Counted from the stretch's first letter, positions 15,959 through 24,858 are shown. The stretch is 64,000 nt of DNA from Aldehydirespirator sp965219165 (GCA_965219165.1 CBDCMW010000002.1:248001-312000), one strand, 5' to 3'. Program-made: numbers and translations. Notes: generated by a model not told the origin, from the sequence alone.

Positions 15959-16894
15959 TCAGGGTTGCTCTGAGAGCACCCTCGGGTCGCCGGCGGTGAC
16001 CGGCACCACGTCGCGGCGGTCGCCGTCGGCAACGCTGAGGACCATCCCGGCTTCGAGCCGTTCGGCCGTGCCAAGTCCGTCGCCGATCACCGGTTGCTCG
16101 AAGCCCATGCCCAGGCCTCGCACCAGCCAGCCGTCGGCAGTAGCGGCCGCGGCGAGGTCGGCGTGCGACGCGCCGGCCCGGCAGGCGTCGACCAGGGCGG
16201 TCGAACCGGCACGCTGACCGTCGACGAACAGGCCGCCCGCTCCCCCCTCGTACAGATCGCAGATCACGCCCACATCGACGGCGAGCCCAAGGCCCCGACG
16301 CTCGACCCTCACGCCCGACGACGGGACGGTGACGCCCCGCCCGGCCAGCGCCTCGATGGCGGCAGTGGCCGGATCGGAGCGCTCAAGGGCGCCGAGAGCG
16401 GCCTCCACCCCGGCCCAGGCCGCCTCGCAGGCCCGCGCAATGGCCTCGAATTCATGGGGCAGCTTGTGGCGGCGAATCCGCGCCATCAGGTCGTCAGCCG
16501 CCACGACCTCTGCCTCGGGGGCGAAGTTGGCCGCGGCCCGGCGGAACGACGGCGTCAGCTCGTCCACCCCGATCCGGCGGGCTCCAGCCAAGCCGTCGAT
16601 CGCAGCCATCGAGGTGGCCATGCTGCGAGGATTCCAGGTGAGGGGATAGAGGTCGTCGAAGGTCATGGGAGGCTCGATTCCCGTCTCCCAGCTCGACAGG
16701 GCGTGCACGCGCTGCGTGGCCCCGACCACCACGCAACCAGCCCCGAACGGCCGGGTGCCCGCAGTCCACAGCCGGCGCATCCCGCAGGCGTAGCCAGCGT
16801 TGTCCTGGCGCCCCAGCACCAGCACGTCGATGCCGGCACCCGCCATGGCGTCCAGCACCCGCTCCCGGCGGGCCAGCACGAGGCTCTCGCTCAC
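15959..16894 (-). CDS. M24 (aminopeptidase P/creatinase) family protein, metal ligands degenerate
   Basis: 311 residues: creatinase-type N-terminal domain (RRERVLDAMAGAGIDVLVL) followed by a shortened pita-bread domain. The first Asp region survives (LAVDVGVICDLYEGG), but the HGTG motif is replaced by GLGMGFEQP and the two C-terminal metal Glu motifs are not recognisable (VLSVADGDRRDVV). It is also about 80 residues shorter than active relatives. It lies 48 bp downstream of a complete M24 gene, so it may be a non-catalytic partner; decay is the alternative. Confidence 0.7.
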   Translation of the reverse strand: MSESLVLARRERVLDAMAGAGIDVLVLGRQDNAGYACGMRRLWTAGTRPFGAGCVVVGATQRVHALSSWETGIEPPMTFDDLYPLTWNPRSMATSMAAIDGLAGARRIGVDELTPSFRRAAANFAPEAEVVAADDLMARIRRHKLPHEFEAIARACEAAWAGVEAALGALERSDPATAAIEALAGRGVTVPSSGVRVERRGLGLAVDVGVICDLYEGGAGGLFVDGQRAGSTALVDACRAGASHADLAAAATADGWLVRGLGMGFEQPVIGDGLGTAERLEAGMVLSVADGDRRDVVPVTAGDPRVLSEQP

Positions 16895-16942
16895 TGCCTC
16901 GGCTCCTCCCGCCCAGTCACCACCGGACCGCCGCTCACCGGA

Positions 16943-18256
16943 TCATCCCTCGCGGCCCAGACACTGCCACACCGCCGATCGCGAGCGGAACGGCTCGTAG
17001 TGATGGCCGCCGCCGAGGAGGCGCCAGCCGTCGTCGGTCACGGCCACGATCTCCTCGGCCCGGTATCCGCCCACCCCGTCGGTCCATACGACCGGCTCGA
17101 ACACGAGCACCATGCCCGGTGCCAGCTCGTAGCCGTCGTCGAAGGCAGGGCCCAGGTCGGTGCCGATCATGGGCATCTCGGCGCTCTCAAGGCCGGTTCC
17201 GTGGGCCAGGTAGAACTGCGGCAGCCATGGCGTCTCATCAGGCTCGACGGACCGGGCGGCCCGTCCGATGTCGCCGAGCGTGGCGCCCGGTCGCACCGCG
17301 GCCCGGGAGGCGTCCAGCACGGCCATCCAGCGGTCGAAGAGCGACTGCTCGGCCGCGGTCGGGCCGCGCCCCGCCACCCACGTGCGTCCGAAGTCGGACA
17401 TGTACCCGTGATGGCCCACTCCGGCGTCCACCCAGACCAGGTCGCCCTCGGCGAATACCGGGTTGTCCACCCCTGTAGGGAAGGCCACATGGCCGGTGGA
17501 GGTGCGGGGCCCGCCGTCGCGGCGGATCGGCATGGGCTGAAAGATGGGGTCGATCCCGTTGCGGTAGGCGGAACCGGTCTCGGCGATCCCGTTGCGGTAG
17601 GCGGAACCGGTCTCGGCGATCCCGTTGCGGTAGGCGGAACCGGTCTCGGCGATCCCGTTGCGGTAGGCCAGGCCCGGTCCGGTGTCGTCGTCACGCAGCA
17701 CGGCCAGGAACACGCCAGCCACCTCGGCCCGGGTGGTGCCGGGGGCGCAGGCGTCCTGGGCCGCGATCATCGCCCGCTCCGTCCACCGCTGGGCCTGGTC
17801 GATGCAGGCCAGCTCGTCCGCGGTCTTGATCACGCGGGCTGCGCCGACCACCCGGCCGGCGTCGACCAGCTCCGCTCCGTCGAGCACCCCGGCCCTGGCC
17901 ATGGCGCCGGTCACTGCATCCACCGCCACTCTGCAGCCGGTCACGTCCCCTAGGACTTCGGCGATGGCCTCGCCCATCCCGGCCGCGGCGTCGTCGAGCT
18001 CGGGCCACAACGGGTCGCCTGCCTCAGCACCGGCCGCCACCGCCTCACCGACCGGGTCGTGGGCATGGAGTCGGGCCGGACCGTCGGTCGCGCTGACGAT
18101 GGCCACCGCCCGCCGGTGGTTGGCGTGGCTGGCGTCGACAGCCTCGGGAACGTGCCCGGTGGCGTAACACACGTTGGGACCACCCAGCAGCACGGCCCCG
18201 TCCACGCCCTGAGCCTGCATCTCGGCGCGCAGGCGAGCGAGCCGCTCCGCTCCCAT
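16943..18256 (-). CDS. Xaa-Pro aminopeptidase-like M24 metallopeptidase with internal tandem repeat
   Basis: 437 residues. Creatinase N-terminal domain (RLARLRAEMQAQGVDGAVLL) and an M24 domain with all five expected metal ligands: VWVDAG, MSDFGRTW, AHGTGLES, VFEPVVW and YRAEEIV. It is predicted to cleave N-terminal Xaa-Pro bonds or act on a creatine-like compound. Unusual: the sequence AYRNGIAETGS is repeated three times in tandem, with a fourth partial unit (positions 17551-17669), just before the first metal-binding strand. The ATG at 18256 was chosen because upstream codons translate a noncoding repeat element. Confidence 0.85.
   Translation of the reverse strand: MGAERLARLRAEMQAQGVDGAVLLGGPNVCYATGHVPEAVDASHANHRRAVAIVSATDGPARLHAHDPVGEAVAAGAEAGDPLWPELDDAAAGMGEAIAEVLGDVTGCRVAVDAVTGAMARAGVLDGAELVDAGRVVGAARVIKTADELACIDQAQRWTERAMIAAQDACAPGTTRAEVAGVFLAVLRDDDTGPGLAYRNGIAETGSAYRNGIAETGSAYRNGIAETGSAYRNGIDPIFQPMPIRRDGGPRTSTGHVAFPTGVDNPVFAEGDLVWVDAGVGHHGYMSDFGRTWVAGRGPTAAEQSLFDRWMAVLDASRAAVRPGATLGDIGRAARSVEPDETPWLPQFYLAHGTGLESAEMPMIGTDLGPAFDDGYELAPGMVLVFEPVVWTDGVGGYRAEEIVAVTDDGWRLLGGGHHYEPFRSRSAVWQCLGREG
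17551..17669. repeat. 33-bp in-frame tandem repeat inside the M24 gene
   Basis: Units start at 17551, 17584, 17617 and 17650 (partial). The period of 33 bp keeps the frame and adds 11 residues per unit. Copies are identical by eye, so the expansion is recent. Confidence 0.9.
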
Positions 18257-18366
18257 GCGGTCGCAGGCTCGAGCACAGCCGGACGCTAGGCCGTGGCCCG
18301 AGCCCCTAGAGGCCGAGCGGATGGGCCGCAGTTCACAAATCGTCGCAAGGTGCTGAGCAAGGCCGT

Positions 18367-18407
18367 GGCCCGAGCGGCCCGTGAGCGCAGCGAACAAGAG
18401 CGGGAAA
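18367..18407 (-). repeat. Dispersed 41-bp repeat, copy A
   Basis: Reverse complement of the core that starts TTTCCCGCTCTTGTTCGCTG (defined at 19804). Flanking sequence of the same family (GAGGCCGAGCGGATGGGCCGCAG) occurs on both sides, spanning about 18296-18431. Located directly upstream of the M24 gene. Confidence 0.85.
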
Positions 18408-18429
18408 CCAGAGGCCGAGCGGATGGGCC

Positions 18430-18561
18430 GCAGTCGATGAGGATGTCCTCGCCCATGACCGTGCGGCCGGACGTCTCGCGCCAACCCTGGTGGTTGTCGG
18501 CCAGCTCCGAGGCCGGATCCCCGCCGATGCGGGTGAGCCACATGACCCGGGGCTCGGCCAT
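18430..18561 (-). pseudogene. N-terminal gene remnant cut by repeat copy A
   Basis: From an ATG at 18561 a good-looking reading frame runs about 44 residues (MAEPRVMWLTRIGG, SELADNHQGWRE, SGRTVMGEDILIDCG) and then enters the repeat element. Composition suggests a once-real cytoplasmic protein whose 3' part is missing. Family not recognised. Confidence 0.5.
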
Positions 18562-18591
18562 GTCGAAGGGCGTGGCCCTAAGGTGGACGTC

Positions 18592-19746
18592 GTGCGCACG
18601 GGGGTGTTCCTGTTCGGTGGGGTGGAGATGGACGACGCCGGTGCGGGGCTGCCTGTTCCCACTGATCGGCGCTATGGCCACAAGGAGACGTGGCGGGCCA
18701 CCGAACGCATCATCGACATGGGGGTGGCGTGTGATCGGTTGGGGTTCGACTCGTTCTGGCTGACCGAGCACCACTTCCAGCACGAGGGCTACGAGGTCAT
18801 CCCCAACGGCATCCTCGCCGGCACGATCCTCGCGGAGCGCACTGAGAGCATCCGCATCGGCATGGCGTTCAACATCGTGCCGCAGTGGCATCCGCTCAGG
18901 CTGGCCGAGGACTTCGCCACGATGCACAACATCTCGGGCGGAAGAGGGATCCTCGGCGTGGGCCGGGGAACAGTGCCGCGTGAGGCTGAGACGCTGGGCA
19001 CCAAGATCGGCAGCTTCGACAATCCCGACAACGTGGCCGCCGATGACTTCAACCGCAAGCAGTTCGACGAAGCCATGGCGGTCATCCTGCTGGCGCTGAA
19101 CAACGAGAGTTTCAGTTTCCACGGCGACGTGTACGACTTCCCGCCGCCGGGCATACCCGACCGGGGCGGGTTCGTGACTGAGCTGTCACTGGTGCCCCGC
19201 CCGCTGTACCCCTACGAGATCTGGCAGGCTGCCAAGTCGCCCGCCACGCTCGAGCAGATCCCTCGCTGCGGCTGGGGCGGGGTGTTCTGGAACTACCACC
19301 ACTCCATCGTCAAGGTGCGCTGGGAGCAGTTCGCGGAGAGGTACCTGGCCGAGCACGGCCGAGAGCTGGGACGCGGCGAGCACCGCATGCTCGTGCAGTG
19401 TGTTCGGGTGGAGGACACCTATGAGGAGGCGATGGCGTCGGTGCGCGACGGCCACGACGAGCTGTGGAAGTTCCTCGGCCCCTACGGGTGGAGCAAGGGC
19501 TACATAGGCCCCGACGGCAAACCGGCCAAGCCCGGACTGATCCCGACCCTCGAGGAGTCGATCGACCAGAAGGTGTGGGCGGTGGGAGGCCCCACCGATG
19601 TGGCCGAGGCCATCAGCTGGTACGACGACCAGATCGGACTTGAGAACCTGCTGCTGTTCCCGGCCATGCCCGGCGACCCCTACGAGAAAGTCGAGGAGCA
19701 GCTCCACCGCATTGCCGAAGAGGTGCTCCCGCTGCTGCCCGGCTGA
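18592..19746 (+). CDS. LLM-class flavin-dependent oxidoreductase (luciferase-like)
   Basis: 384 residues, TIM-barrel fold of the bacterial luciferase superfamily. Recognisable blocks are FDSFWLTEHHFQHEG, IRIGMAFNIVPQWHPLRLAE and ISGGRGILGVGRG, and the C-terminal GGPTDVAEAISWY. The EHHF motif favours the FMN/alkanal-monooxygenase-like branch rather than the F420 branch. The GTG at 18592 lies 7 nt after TAAGGT, which fits a leaderless start; a GTG at 18583 is also possible. It stands alone on its strand. Substrate unknown. Confidence 0.87.
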   Translation: MRTGVFLFGGVEMDDAGAGLPVPTDRRYGHKETWRATERIIDMGVACDRLGFDSFWLTEHHFQHEGYEVIPNGILAGTILAERTESIRIGMAFNIVPQWHPLRLAEDFATMHNISGGRGILGVGRGTVPREAETLGTKIGSFDNPDNVAADDFNRKQFDEAMAVILLALNNESFSFHGDVYDFPPPGIPDRGGFVTELSLVPRPLYPYEIWQAAKSPATLEQIPRCGWGGVFWNYHHSIVKVRWEQFAERYLAEHGRELGRGEHRMLVQCVRVEDTYEEAMASVRDGHDELWKFLGPYGWSKGYIGPDGKPAKPGLIPTLEESIDQKVWAVGGPTDVAEAISWYDDQIGLENLLLFPAMPGDPYEKVEEQLHRIAEEVLPLLPG

Positions 19747-19803
19747 TCGCGGCTCTAGCGGCCATGCGGATGGGTTGCCACCGCCTCGCAGCGCAGCGTC
19801 GTG

Positions 19804-19934
19804 TTTCCCGCTCTTGTTCGCTGCGCTCACGGGCCGCTCGGGCCCTGGTTTCCCGCTCTTGTTCGCTGCGCTCACGGGCCGCTCGGGCCCTGGTTTCCCG
19901 CTCTTGTTCGCTGCGCTCACGGGCCGCTCGGGCC
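19804..19934 (+). repeat. Dispersed 41-bp repeat, copy B (three tandem units, period 45)
   Basis: Cores at 19804-19844, 19849-19889 and 19894-19934, separated by CTGG. A related tail (CTCAGCGCCCTGCGAAG and GATGCGCTCGGCCTCT) follows to about 19995. The unit is open in all frames and translates to LLFAALTGRSG-like strings, a property of its composition rather than evidence of coding. The gap 19747-20038 holds only this element. Confidence 0.9.
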
Positions 19935-20038
19935 ACGGCCTCGCTCAGCGCCCTGCGAAGTCCTCGTCGACTGCCGCCGATGCGCTCGGCCTCTTGGCCC
20001 CGTAGCGTCTGATCATCATCCGACGCAGGAGGCCGCAG

Positions 20039-20710
20039 ATGTTGGGACTGTCCGTCGACGAACTGCTGACAACGACGCGCGCCGTCCGCAAGCGCCTGGA
20101 CTTCGACCGGCCGGTCGATCCCAAGCTGATCACCGAGTGCCTGGCCATCGCGCTGCAGGCGCCCAGCGGCGGCAACCGCCAAGACTGGGCATGGGTGGTG
20201 GTGACCGACCCAGGAAAGAAGGCAGCGCTGGCCGAGCACTACCGCCAGGCGTGGTCCGCCTACGTGAAGTCGCCGTACTTCCCCGGGACCGCCCCCGAGC
20301 ACGATGACCCCGCAGTTCAGGCCTCATTCGATCGGATCGCGGACTCGGCCCAGTACCTCTCTGACAACCTTGAGCGGGCACCGGTGTTCCTGATCCCGTG
20401 CCTGGCGCAGAGCCGCGTCGACAGACCGTCATGGGGCGGTGCGGCCTCAAGGCTCGGATCGGTGGTCCAAGCGTCGTGGAGCTTCATGCTGGCCGCGCGG
20501 GAGCGAGGGCTGGGCACCTGCTGGACCACGCTGCATCTGGCATACGAGCAGCAGGCGGCCGAGATCCTGGGCATCCCATACGACAATTGCGTGCAAGTGG
20601 CGCTCATCCCGGTCGCCCATACCATCGGCACCGACTTCCGCCCCGGAAGCCGCAGACCCCTAGCCGAGGTGGTCCATTGGGACGGCTGGGAGGGAGCTCC
20701 GCCAGCCTGA
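20039..20710 (+). CDS. Nitroreductase family protein
   Basis: 223 residues of the FMN-dependent nitroreductase fold. The N-terminal TTTRAVRKRLDFDRPVD is the usual phosphate-contacting RxR segment, followed by ALQAPSGGNRQDWAWVVV, and near the C-terminus the block GLGTCWTTLHL. Such enzymes reduce nitroaromatics, quinones or flavins with NAD(P)H; the natural substrate cannot be given. It has a GGAGG-type Shine-Dalgarno. It ends 36 bp before the biotin operon on the same strand, and may be co-transcribed. Confidence 0.85.
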   Translation: MLGLSVDELLTTTRAVRKRLDFDRPVDPKLITECLAIALQAPSGGNRQDWAWVVVTDPGKKAALAEHYRQAWSAYVKSPYFPGTAPEHDDPAVQASFDRIADSAQYLSDNLERAPVFLIPCLAQSRVDRPSWGGAASRLGSVVQASWSFMLAARERGLGTCWTTLHLAYEQQAAEILGIPYDNCVQVALIPVAHTIGTDFRPGSRRPLAEVVHWDGWEGAPPA

Positions 20711-20746
20711 CTGCCGGATGCGACGAACTAGCGAGGAAAGCGCCCC

Positions 20747-22522
20747 GTGAGCGGCAGCGACGACATCCAGCGGCTGGACGACTACAGCGCCATACGCGAT
20801 CTGGCCGTGCGCTACTGCTCGGCCGTGGACCGGCGAGACTGGGACCTTCTCGCCGAGGTGTTCCTGCCCGACGCCACCGTCCGCCTGCCCCAGTCGGTGG
20901 TGCTAGGGGGATCCGACGAGATCGTTTCGCGGTACCGGCGCGGCCTCTCGAAGTTTGACGCCACCCATCACATGGTCACCAACCACGAGATCGCCGTGGA
21001 CGGCGACTCCGCCCGGCACAGTTGCCTTGTGCACGCCCAACACGTGCGTCACAACGCCGGTGGCGGCCCCAACTACGTCATCGGTGGCCGCTACGAAGAC
21101 CAGCTGGTCCGCACGCAGCAGGGCTGGCGGTTCAAGCACCGTGAGCTCGTCATCGACTGGACCGAGGGCAACCCGAGCGTCTCCCGGCCCAGCCCCCCAC
21201 AATCCGAGCAGGCCGAGCCATCAACCGCGTCAGAATGGGCCCGGCGCGACGCCGCGGTCGTGTGGCACGGCTTCACCCAGATGGCGGTCTACGAGGACTC
21301 GACGCCGGTAATCGTGGAGCGGGGCGAGGGCAACTACCTCTACGACACGGACGGCCGCCGCTACCTGGACGCCATCTCGTCGCTGTGGGTGATCACCCTC
21401 GGCCACGCCGACCCCGACCTGAACCAGGCGGCCCGAGACCAGCTCGACCGCATCAGCCACTCCACCCTGCTGGGCAACGGCAACACCGCCGCCATCACCC
21501 TCGCCGAGAGCCTCCGGCAGGTGGTGCCCGTGCCCGAGCCCCATTTCCTGTTCGCGTCGGACGGGGCGACCGCGGTGGAGCAGGCCATCAAGATCGCCTT
21601 CCAGTACTGGCACAACCTCGGCGTAACCGGCCGGACCGCATACCTGGCCCTAGGCCATGCCTACCACGGCGACTCGGTCGGATCGCTGTCGGTGGGGGAC
21701 GGCGGCTTCGGCACCGACCTGTTCGACCCGCTGCGCTTCGGTGTTCTCCGCACCCCCGGATACGACGACCCGGACTGGGTGTCCAAGGCCATCGCCGCTC
21801 TCGACGAGCACCACCACCGGCTGGCCGCAGCCGTCATCGAGCCCCTGGTCCAGGGCGCGGCCGGAATGCTCGTCACCGACCCCGATCAGGTGGCCACGTT
21901 CGCGGAGGCGGTCCAGTCCCGGGGGGTGCCGCTCATCTGCGACGAGGTGGCAACGGGATTCGGCCGCACCGGCGCACTGTTCGCCAGCGAGCTGTGCGGG
22001 ATCCGGCCCGACCTGATGTGCCTGGGCAAGGGAATCACCGGCGGGTACCTGCCCCTGTCCGCCACGGTGGCCGCCTCCCATGTGTACGAGGCCTTCCTCG
22101 GCGCCGATCTCGGACCCCGAACCTTCTACCACGGCCACTCCTACAGCGGTAACGCCCTCGCGTGCGCGGTGGCCACCCGTCACCTCGAGTTGATCACCGA
22201 GCGGGGCCTGATCGATGCGGCACACCGGGCAGCCGAGCGCCTCGGTGCGGCCCTGGCCCCCGTCGCGGCCCTGCCCGCAGTGAAGGAGGTCCGCCGGCGG
22301 GGACTCATGACGGGCGTGGAGCTCGACCCGCCTGCGGGCGCCTCGAGATGGGGGCGCAAGGTCTGCGCGGCCGCCGTCAGAGCCGGAGTGCTGCTGCGGC
22401 CGCTGGGCGACGTGGTCGTGGTGATGCCGCCCCTATCGATCACCGACGCCGAGATCGACACCATCGCCGAGACCCTGGTGGCGGCCATCGAAGCGGTAGC
22501 CGACCAGGACGCCGAGACATGA
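20747..22522 (+). CDS. bioA: SnoaL-like domain fused to BioA (adenosylmethionine-8-amino-7-oxononanoate aminotransferase)
   Basis: 591 residues in one frame. Residues ~1-140 are a SnoaL/NTF2-like cone fold (YSAIRDLAVRYCSAVDRRDWD, FDATHHMVTNHEI, GWRFKHRELVIDW). A Pro/Ser/Glu linker leads to a complete class III aminotransferase from ~165: YLYDTDGRRYLDAISSLWV, GHAYHGDSVGSLSVG, ICDEVATGFGRTG, and the PLP Lys in CLGKGITGGYLPLSA. This domain makes 7,8-diaminopelargonate from KAPA. bioF starts inside its stop (ATGA) and bioD follows, which supports BioA over other class III transferases. The SnoaL fusion is not the usual architecture; it might be structural, or provide substrate handling. Confidence 0.88.
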   Translation: MSGSDDIQRLDDYSAIRDLAVRYCSAVDRRDWDLLAEVFLPDATVRLPQSVVLGGSDEIVSRYRRGLSKFDATHHMVTNHEIAVDGDSARHSCLVHAQHVRHNAGGGPNYVIGGRYEDQLVRTQQGWRFKHRELVIDWTEGNPSVSRPSPPQSEQAEPSTASEWARRDAAVVWHGFTQMAVYEDSTPVIVERGEGNYLYDTDGRRYLDAISSLWVITLGHADPDLNQAARDQLDRISHSTLLGNGNTAAITLAESLRQVVPVPEPHFLFASDGATAVEQAIKIAFQYWHNLGVTGRTAYLALGHAYHGDSVGSLSVGDGGFGTDLFDPLRFGVLRTPGYDDPDWVSKAIAALDEHHHRLAAAVIEPLVQGAAGMLVTDPDQVATFAEAVQSRGVPLICDEVATGFGRTGALFASELCGIRPDLMCLGKGITGGYLPLSATVAASHVYEAFLGADLGPRTFYHGHSYSGNALACAVATRHLELITERGLIDAAHRAAERLGAALAPVAALPAVKEVRRRGLMTGVELDPPAGASRWGRKVCAAAVRAGVLLRPLGDVVVVMPPLSITDAEIDTIAETLVAAIEAVADQDAET

Positions 22523-23646
22523 CCGGGAGCGCCGGCTGGGACGGCATCGCTTCCGCCGCCCTGGACGCCGTCGTCGCCGCCAATCAACTCCGCCAACCCC
22601 GGGACCTCGACGGCGGAAGCCCCCGAACGGCGCTGTCGGCGACCGGGCAACCGGTGGTGTCGTTCGCCTCAAACGACTATCTCGGGCTCACACAGCACCC
22701 CTCCGTCCGGGCTGCGGCCCGTACCGCCATCGACGCTTACGGCACCGGCTCAGGATCGGCCCGGCTCATCGTGGGGTCGCGACCCGTGCACAGCCGCCTC
22801 GAGGAGCGCATCGCAGCCTGGCGCAGCGCCGAGGCGGCGGTGCTGTTCACCACCGGGTACGCGGCCAATCTGGGCGTCATCGCCACCATGGGCCGATGGG
22901 CATCGGTGATCTGCTCGGATGAGCTCAACCACGCCTCCATCATCGACGGCTGTCGCCTGGCCCGGGCGCCGACACGCGTCTACCCCCACCGCGACCCCGC
23001 CGCGGTGGACGATCTGCTGGGCGGCTCCGAAGGCCCGGGCATGGTGGTCAGCGACTCGGTCTTCTCCATGGACGGAGACCTCGCCCCGATCGGCGAGCTG
23101 TCGACGGTATGCGCGGCCCGTGGGGCGCTGCTCGTGCTCGACGACGCTCATCTCGTGTTTGACCACCCCGAATCGCCGCACCCGAACTGCCGGGTGCTGC
23201 GAGTGGGGACGTTGTCCAAGGCGGTCGGTGCGCTGGGGGGTTTCGTGACCGGACCCTCCACGTTCATGGATCTGCTCGTCAATGCGGCCCGCTCCTACAT
23301 CTTCACCACTGCGGCCGCCCCGGCCGCGGCCGCGGCGGCCGCCGCCGCCATCGACGTGATCGACTCCGATGAGGGCGACAAGCTCAGGAACCGGCTGCGG
23401 ACCAACATCGACCGCATCCGGTCCGGCCACCCGAGCCCCATCATCCCGATCGTCGTCGGCGCCGAGGACGAGGCATTGGCCGCTTCCGATGTGCTGGGGA
23501 GGCAGGGCATCCTCGTCCCCGCCATCCGACCCCCGACCGTGCCGGTCGGGACGTCACGTCTCCGGGTCACGGTCTCGGCGGTCCACTCCGATGCCGATAT
23601 CGACCGGCTCCTCGATGCGCTCCGCCGGGCAGGAATCGATGCCTGA
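22519..23646 (+). CDS. bioF: 8-amino-7-oxononanoate synthase
   Basis: 375 residues, PLP enzyme that condenses pimeloyl-thioester with L-alanine. Motifs: SFASNDYLGLTQHPSVRAA, YGTGSGSARLIVGS, LFTTGYAANLGVI, ELNHASIIDG, SDSVFSMDGDLAPI, the PLP-binding block LVLDDAHL, and the Schiff-base Lys in VGTLSKAVGALGG. The normal DDAHS/G turn reads DDAHL, a small change. A run of Ala (AAAPAAAAAAAAAID) lies in the C-terminal half. Start overlaps the bioA stop, and its end overlaps bioD by 8 nt. Confidence 0.92.
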   Translation: MTGSAGWDGIASAALDAVVAANQLRQPRDLDGGSPRTALSATGQPVVSFASNDYLGLTQHPSVRAAARTAIDAYGTGSGSARLIVGSRPVHSRLEERIAAWRSAEAAVLFTTGYAANLGVIATMGRWASVICSDELNHASIIDGCRLARAPTRVYPHRDPAAVDDLLGGSEGPGMVVSDSVFSMDGDLAPIGELSTVCAARGALLVLDDAHLVFDHPESPHPNCRVLRVGTLSKAVGALGGFVTGPSTFMDLLVNAARSYIFTTAAAPAAAAAAAAAIDVIDSDEGDKLRNRLRTNIDRIRSGHPSPIIPIVVGAEDEALAASDVLGRQGILVPAIRPPTVPVGTSRLRVTVSAVHSDADIDRLLDALRRAGIDA

Positions 23647-24337
23647 TCCACCGGCTGCGTCCGAGGGCCGGACGCAAGACCGCGGGATCGTCGTCTTCGT
23701 AGCCGGCACGGGCACAGAGGTGGGCAAGACCTGGGTGACAGCCGAGCTGGCCCAGCTCCTGCAGCGCCGGGGGCGCTCTGTCGCGGCGTGCAAGCCCGTC
23801 CAGTCCTACGACCCGGACGACGGCGGCCCGACCGACGCCGCGGTACTGGCCGCGGCCACCGGCCAACACCCCGACGCTGTCTGCCCGACCGAGCACACCT
23901 ATCCGGTGCCGCTGGCCCCGCCCATGGCGGCCCGCCAGCTCGATCGGAACTGCCCCACACTCGACGAGCTGGCCGGGAACTGCCGCTTCCCCACAACGGT
24001 CGACATAGGACTCGTGGAGGGCGTGGGCGGCCTCTACTCGCCAATGGCGTCGGACGGGCACAACCTGGACCTGATCGAGCGGATAGGACCCGACTTGGTC
24101 ATCGTGGTGGCGTCGGCCGCCCTCGGCGGCATCCACGACACCATGGCCTGCACGCTGCCGCTGTCCGCCCACCGCCAGGCCGTCTTCCTCAACCGGTTCG
24201 ATCGCCGGACCGAGGTCCACATCCTCAACGTCCGCTGGCTGCGCGACACGGGCCTAGAAGTCGCAACCAGCCTGCCCGAACTGGCCGACATCGTCTCCGC
24301 TGCGCGGGAACGCGAGCAGCAACAGAGCATCCAATAG
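23639..24337 (+). CDS. bioD: Dethiobiotin synthetase
   Basis: 232 residues, ATP-dependent ring closure of diaminopelargonate with CO2. Walker-like P-loop VAGTGTEVGKTWVTAEL at residues ~19-35, substrate block KPVQSYDPDDGGPTDA, and LVEGVGGLYSPMA, which is the family's Glu/Gly motif. The start overlaps bioF, typical of tight coupling. No bioB is in this window, so the last step must be encoded elsewhere or biotin synthase is absent. Confidence 0.92.
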   Translation: MPDPPAASEGRTQDRGIVVFVAGTGTEVGKTWVTAELAQLLQRRGRSVAACKPVQSYDPDDGGPTDAAVLAAATGQHPDAVCPTEHTYPVPLAPPMAARQLDRNCPTLDELAGNCRFPTTVDIGLVEGVGGLYSPMASDGHNLDLIERIGPDLVIVVASAALGGIHDTMACTLPLSAHRQAVFLNRFDRRTEVHILNVRWLRDTGLEVATSLPELADIVSAAREREQQQSIQ

Positions 24338-24444
24338 AAGCAGCCGCCCGATAGCGGACGAAGTGGGACGCAGCCCAGCAGCTGACGGATCCGATCCTCC
24401 TAACACGGACCTGCCCCGGTGCTTGATCTATTCTCCCGAGGGAA

Positions 24445-24858
24445 ATGAGCTCGCAAGCGAGCGACAAGCTCCTAGCGGTAAGAGGAGACGTTTTCGGGGG
24501 GCTGACCGCGGCGGTGGTGGCCCTGCCGCTGTCGCTGGCCTTCGGAGTGGCTTCGGGCCTCGGAGCGATCGCCGGGCTCTACGGCGCTATCGCAGTCGGC
24601 ATGCTGGCTGCGTTGCTGGGCGGCAGCAAGACCCAGATCTCCGGTCCTACCGCCCCTCTCTCGGTGGCGATGTCGGTGGTCTTCGTCGACTACGCCGATG
24701 GGGACCTCTCCAAGGCCCTCGCCATCGTCGCGCTGGCCGGGCTGATCCAGGTGATCATGGGCGCCCTGAAGCTGGGAAGCTACGTGGCCTACACGCCCTA
24801 CTCGGTGGTATCCCCGGGGATCACTTCGTCGACAACCTCGACGATGCGAGGCACCTAG
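24445..24858 (+). pseudogene. Truncated SulP-family anion transporter (N-terminal part)
   Basis: The first ~120 residues match the start of SulP transporters: GDVFGGLTAAVVALPLSLAFGVASG, AIAVGMLAALLGGS, QISGPTAPLSVAM and LGSYVAYTPYSVVS. Active members have about 500-560 residues with 12-14 helices and a STAS domain; here the frame ends at residue 137 right after helix 4. Another frame continues a few codons, which suggests a deletion fusing distant parts. A functional product is unlikely. Confidence 0.8.

Noticed and set aside
16094..17953. A 619-codon open frame on the plus strand opposite the M24 genes
   Set aside because: It is the antisense of two clear peptidase-family genes, has no Shine-Dalgarno and its translation is low-complexity Gly/His/Arg, as expected of GC-rich antisense.
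19804..19934. Possible CRISPR array (three near-identical repeats)
   Set aside because: Spacing between units is only 4 bp and identical (CTGG); there are no unique spacers and no Cas genes.
19801..20307. ORFs with FPALVRCAHGPLGP-like repeats
   Set aside because: The repeating peptide is just the translation of the 41-bp noncoding repeat; similar false ORFs occur at every copy.
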